This document shows positions 5,689 to 7,714 of a DNA stretch of 7,714 bases, piece by piece; position 1 is the first letter of the stretch; each line of letters starts with the position of its first letter. Made by a program: the position numbers and the translations under genes. Source of the DNA: Clostridia bacterium (GTDB lineage Bacteria; Bacillota; Clostridia; Christensenellales; CALWSW01); NCBI GenBank assembly GCA_019421925.1, contig JAHZEH010000085.1:1-7714 (forward strand). The letters are read 5' to 3'. Below the pieces are notes generated by a model. The model saw nothing but the letters and a program-made list of their open reading frames with translations. It was not told the origin of the DNA and did not search any database.

Positions 5689-6372
5689 ATGACTCAGTCC
5701 AGTGCCCGTCTTCCCTCCCTCCCCCAGCGGCTGTGGGGGATGGGGAGGATGCTCTTCTCCCAGATGCATCTCGCCATGTATGCTCTGGCTCTCCTCATGC
5801 TGGCGGTCGGAGCCATTGTCCCCGGGTATTCCCCCGTCCTTGCGCTCCTGATCTCCCCCATGTTCTGCGCGAAGTTTACCTTAATAAACAGCGCCAGGAA
5901 CGAACAGATGCTCCTGGCCCTTCCGGTCAGCCGCCGGGAATACATCCTCGCCCGTTACCTCACCATGGTGGCTTTTGTGGGATTTCTGATGGCCGCCGCC
6001 CTCCTGGGCGGACCGCTGCACCGCCTCCTGTCGGCCCTCGCCAGCCTTCCCCAAATTACCTTGGCCCTGCCTGTCTCCTATTATGCCCTGGTGCTCATCA
6101 TCACCGCGTTCTCCATCTCCCTGACAATTCCCCTGTCGCTCTTTTTCAGCCCAAGCGTTCTGATGGTGGCGCAGGTCCTTGTGTTCGTGGTTCTCAACAC
6201 GCTGACCTCCAAGCTGTTAAACCATCCCGAGGAATTTTTCCTAACTATTGCCGCCGGCCTGAACAAGTTACCCGGCCCCCTCTCGCTGGCGCTATCCTTA
6301 ACAATTTCCCTCTTGATCCTATGGATCTCCTATCGTATCACCTGTGCCGCCTATCGCCGCAAACAGATCTGA
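5689..6372 (+). CDS. ABC-2-type permease, second of two
   Basis: A 227-residue inner-membrane protein with about six hydrophobic helices (roughly 28-45, 47-66, 91-108, 130-153, 157-172, 198-217). It carries the same cytoplasmic motif as its neighbour, here LALPVSRREYILARYL (76-91), so the two permeases are likely diverged paralogues acting as a pair with the upstream ATPase. ATG at 5689 has AAAGGAGG 6 nt upstream. Last gene of the cassette; an intrinsic terminator begins about 20 nt after its stop. Substrate unknown. Confidence 0.85.
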   Translation: MTQSSARLPSLPQRLWGMGRMLFSQMHLAMYALALLMLAVGAIVPGYSPVLALLISPMFCAKFTLINSARNEQMLLALPVSRREYILARYLTMVAFVGFLMAAALLGGPLHRLLSALASLPQITLALPVSYYALVLIITAFSISLTIPLSLFFSPSVLMVAQVLVFVVLNTLTSKLLNHPEEFFLTIAAGLNKLPGPLSLALSLTISLLILWISYRITCAAYRRKQI

Positions 6373-6388
6373 GCTCTATTGAATTTTT

Positions 6389-6431
6389 AAAAAAGCCCCC
6401 TGCGCTCATTCGGCGCGGGGGCTATCTTTTT
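6389..6431. terminator. Bidirectional intrinsic terminator
   Basis: An 11-bp GC-rich stem (arms 6394-6405 and 6413-6423, with one bulged T at 6401) and a 7-nt loop. On the plus strand it is followed by ATCTTTTT, closing the GntR/ABC operon. On the minus strand the same stem is followed by a six-T run (6389-6394), closing the transporter/glycosylase operon that converges from the right. Confidence 0.92.
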
Positions 6432-6532
6432 CTTGCCGTCTCTTCAGGAAATTTTTCACTTTTTGTAATTTCAATTGCATAGTATTGCTAAGTATTTTCT
6501 GCATATATTCTTCTGTTCTCTGATTGAATTAC
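6432..6532. other. AT-rich convergent intergenic spacer
   Basis: About 100 nt between the terminator stem and the stop of the DNA glycosylase gene, markedly AT-rich compared with the flanking genes. It is the 3' untranslated region of the minus-strand operon. No supported gene, promoter or strong hairpin was found in it. Confidence 0.6.
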
Positions 6533-7054
6533 TTAGATTTGAAGGGCGCTCTGGAGGGCCTCTCTCCACCGGGGGAGCTTATCCTCCAGGCTGCGGATGC
6601 CCCGGCGGGGCACCGGACTGGAGCTGGGCAGAAGAAGGTAGCCAACCCCATCCATCCGGGCATGGAACCGGTCATAGGCCTTCTGGGCGGCCTGGCCATT
6701 GAAGCAGACTGTGCGGATGTGGGGATAGCCGCGCAGCAGTCCGGGTATATCGTTGGGCTCCGCCTGGCGTATGTCCTGATCCAGGCTGCCCGGACGCACA
6801 CAGGTTGCAATGCTGTCCCAGAGGGCGACGCCATGACGCAGAGCCATCTCCACCCGACCGCTATACTCCAGGGGGCACTCCTCCCCCAGGATCATGGCTA
6901 GCATCGGCCAGAAGTGGTTGCGCGGATTGCCATAGTACTGGGCTCTCTCCAGGGATTGCACCGACGGCATGGAACCCAGGATCAACAGGCGGCAGTTTCC
7001 ATCCACCACTGGCGGGAAACCGTGCAGCCGCCGCTCGCCTCCTCCCCGATCCAT
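6533..7054 (-). CDS. Hypoxanthine/uracil-DNA glycosylase (UDG superfamily, HDG-like)
   Basis: A 173-residue cytoplasmic base-excision-repair enzyme, expected to remove deaminated bases (family: hypoxanthine from deoxyinosine, sometimes uracil). Seen in order: GFPPVV near the N-terminus, LILGSMPSVQSL (24-35), the family block YYGNPRNHFWPML (40-52), ALWD (77-80), CFNGQAA (117-123) and the late motif LPSSSPVPR (142-150), where many relatives read LPSTSPA. These match the HDG branch rather than Ung or Mug. Start: ATG at 7054 has AGGAGG with an 8-nt spacer; the in-frame TTG at 7060 is only 2 nt from it. It begins 25 nt after the stop of an ABC ATPase in the same direction, so it is probably co-transcribed as the last gene before the bidirectional terminator. 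Substrate specificity within the superfamily is uncertain. Confidence 0.85.
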   Translation of the reverse strand: MDRGGGERRLHGFPPVVDGNCRLLILGSMPSVQSLERAQYYGNPRNHFWPMLAMILGEECPLEYSGRVEMALRHGVALWDSIATCVRPGSLDQDIRQAEPNDIPGLLRGYPHIRTVCFNGQAAQKAYDRFHARMDGVGYLLLPSSSPVPRRGIRSLEDKLPRWREALQSALQI

Positions 7055-7079
7055 CTTCAATCCCTCCTCTGTTCCGGGA

Positions 7080-7679
7080 TCACTCCCGCACGGGGCGGCG
7101 TACCGCCCGGATTTTCAGCGGCGGGCCCTCCAGCTCATAGATCACATCTGCCAGTGCCCGCGCCTCCCGCTCATCGTGGGTGACAAAAAGGGTCAGTTTG
7201 CCCGCGCAGCACTGGCGTGTGAGGGCCAGGGCCCGCTCCTTGGCCTCCCGGTCGAGGCCGTGGAAGGGCTCGTCCAGCAGCAGCAGCTCGGCCGGACAGG
7301 CCAGGGCCCGGGCCAGAGCCACCCTCGCGCGCATGCCGCCCGAGAGCTCCGCCGGATATTTATCCGCCGCCTCCAGCAGGCCCAGCTCCTCCAGCAGCTC
7401 CAGGGACTTCGGCCCCCCCCCGCCCGAGATCATCACGTTTTGCAGCGCTGTCTGCCAGGGCAGAAGCCTGTCCTCCTGAAACACCATGGACAGGCGGAGC
7501 CCCTCCTCCACTTTGGCCTGGCGGTTGAGCCCGGCCAGGGCATGCAGCAGCGTGGTCTTACCGCAGCCCGACGGGCCAAACAGGCAGACGCACCCACTCT
7601 CCGGCAATTCCAGTGTGAAATCCTTCAGAATATCCTGCCCGCCATAGCGGACGGTCAGTTCATCCACCCGCACACTCAC
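7080..7679 (-). CDS. ABC transporter ATP-binding protein, nitrate/sulfonate/taurine (NitT/TauT) type
   Basis: A 199-residue ATPase, short for its family (about 240), energising an importer whose permease is encoded immediately upstream. Motifs: Walker A GPSGCGKTT (35-43), Q-loop VFQEDRLLPW with Gln68 (the RLLPW continuation is typical of SsuB/TauB/ThiZ-like proteins), signature LSGGM (112-116), Walker B LLLLDEP with Asp136 and Glu137, and the switch His168 in VTHD. Start: GTG at 7679, overlapping the permease stop as GTGA, which indicates translational coupling. A run of nine G (coding strand; C at 7413-7421) encodes Gly residues at about 87-89, between Q-loop and signature, a tolerant place. 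The substrate cannot be told from the ATPase; aliphatic sulfonates, nitrate, thiamine precursors and others are all possible. Confidence 0.93.
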   Translation of the reverse strand: MSVRVDELTVRYGGQDILKDFTLELPESGCVCLFGPSGCGKTTLLHALAGLNRQAKVEEGLRLSMVFQEDRLLPWQTALQNVMISGGGGPKSLELLEELGLLEAADKYPAELSGGMRARVALARALACPAELLLLDEPFHGLDREAKERALALTRQCCAGKLTLFVTHDEREARALADVIYELEGPPLKIRAVRRPVRE

Positions 7680-7714
7680 GACGCCCTCACCCGCCTCTCC
7701 ATTCGGCGGCGCAG
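7676..7714 (-). CDS. ABC transporter permease, C-terminal end only (NitT/TauT type)
   Basis: Only the last 12 codons lie in the window, reading LRRRMERRVRAS and then TGA at 7678-7676. A basic tail with an ERR motif is typical of the C-terminus of SsuC/TauC-like inner-membrane permeases, and the GTGA overlap with the ATPase start supports the pairing. Everything else is inference from context. Confidence 0.7.
   Translation of the reverse strand: MRRRMERRVRAS

Noticed and set aside
6481..6532. Short repeats of the AGTATT type in the AT-rich spacer
   Set aside because: Too short and too AT-rich to separate from chance; no array, attachment site or insertion-sequence end is supported.
7055..7060. 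TTG at 7060 as the start of the DNA glycosylase
   Set aside because: Only 2 nt from AGGAGG; the ATG at 7054 has the proper 8-nt spacing.

Overview
The window looks like chromosomal DNA from a GC-rich anaerobic Firmicute, most likely a Clostridia/Oscillospiraceae-type gut bacterium. The reasons are strong AGGAGG ribosome-binding sites on almost every gene, the pgk-tpiA-gpmI glycolytic order, a YtrA-type GntR/ABC cassette, and AT-rich promoters set in GC-rich coding DNA. The taxonomic call is inference. All coding regions are tightly packed and no mobile element, CRISPR array, tRNA or rRNA is visible.

Region 1 (1-2614, minus strand) is the lower-glycolysis operon, transcribed pgk, tpiA, gpmI (the last cut by the window edge). 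It has its own extended -10 promoter upstream of pgk and a GC-rich hairpin between tpiA and gpmI. The first gene, pgk, appears to start at a CTG codon. Region 2 (2615-3589, minus) is a stand-alone membrane protein of the lysylphosphatidylglycerol-synthase transmembrane (YbhN/UPF0104) family, with its own promoter.

Region 3 (3721-6431, plus) is a complete YtrA-like cassette. It consists of a near-consensus promoter, a candidate GT...AC operator over the transcription start, a 126-residue GntR-family regulator that seems to start at ATT, an ABC ATPase, and two small ABC-2-type permeases with tight or overlapping junctions. A strong bidirectional terminator closes it. In related systems such cassettes are switched on by cell-envelope stress or antibiotics through loss of repression; the substrate cannot be read from the sequence.

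Region 4 (6533-7714, minus) converges on that terminator. It holds the last codons of a NitT/TauT-type ABC permease, its ATPase (GTGA start/stop overlap, containing a G9 tract), and a hypoxanthine/uracil-DNA glycosylase family gene directly downstream.

The most interesting points are the two adjacent genes (pgk and the GntR regulator) whose best-supported start codons are non-canonical (CTG and ATT). Start finders limited to ATG/GTG/TTG would truncate the first and miss the second entirely.
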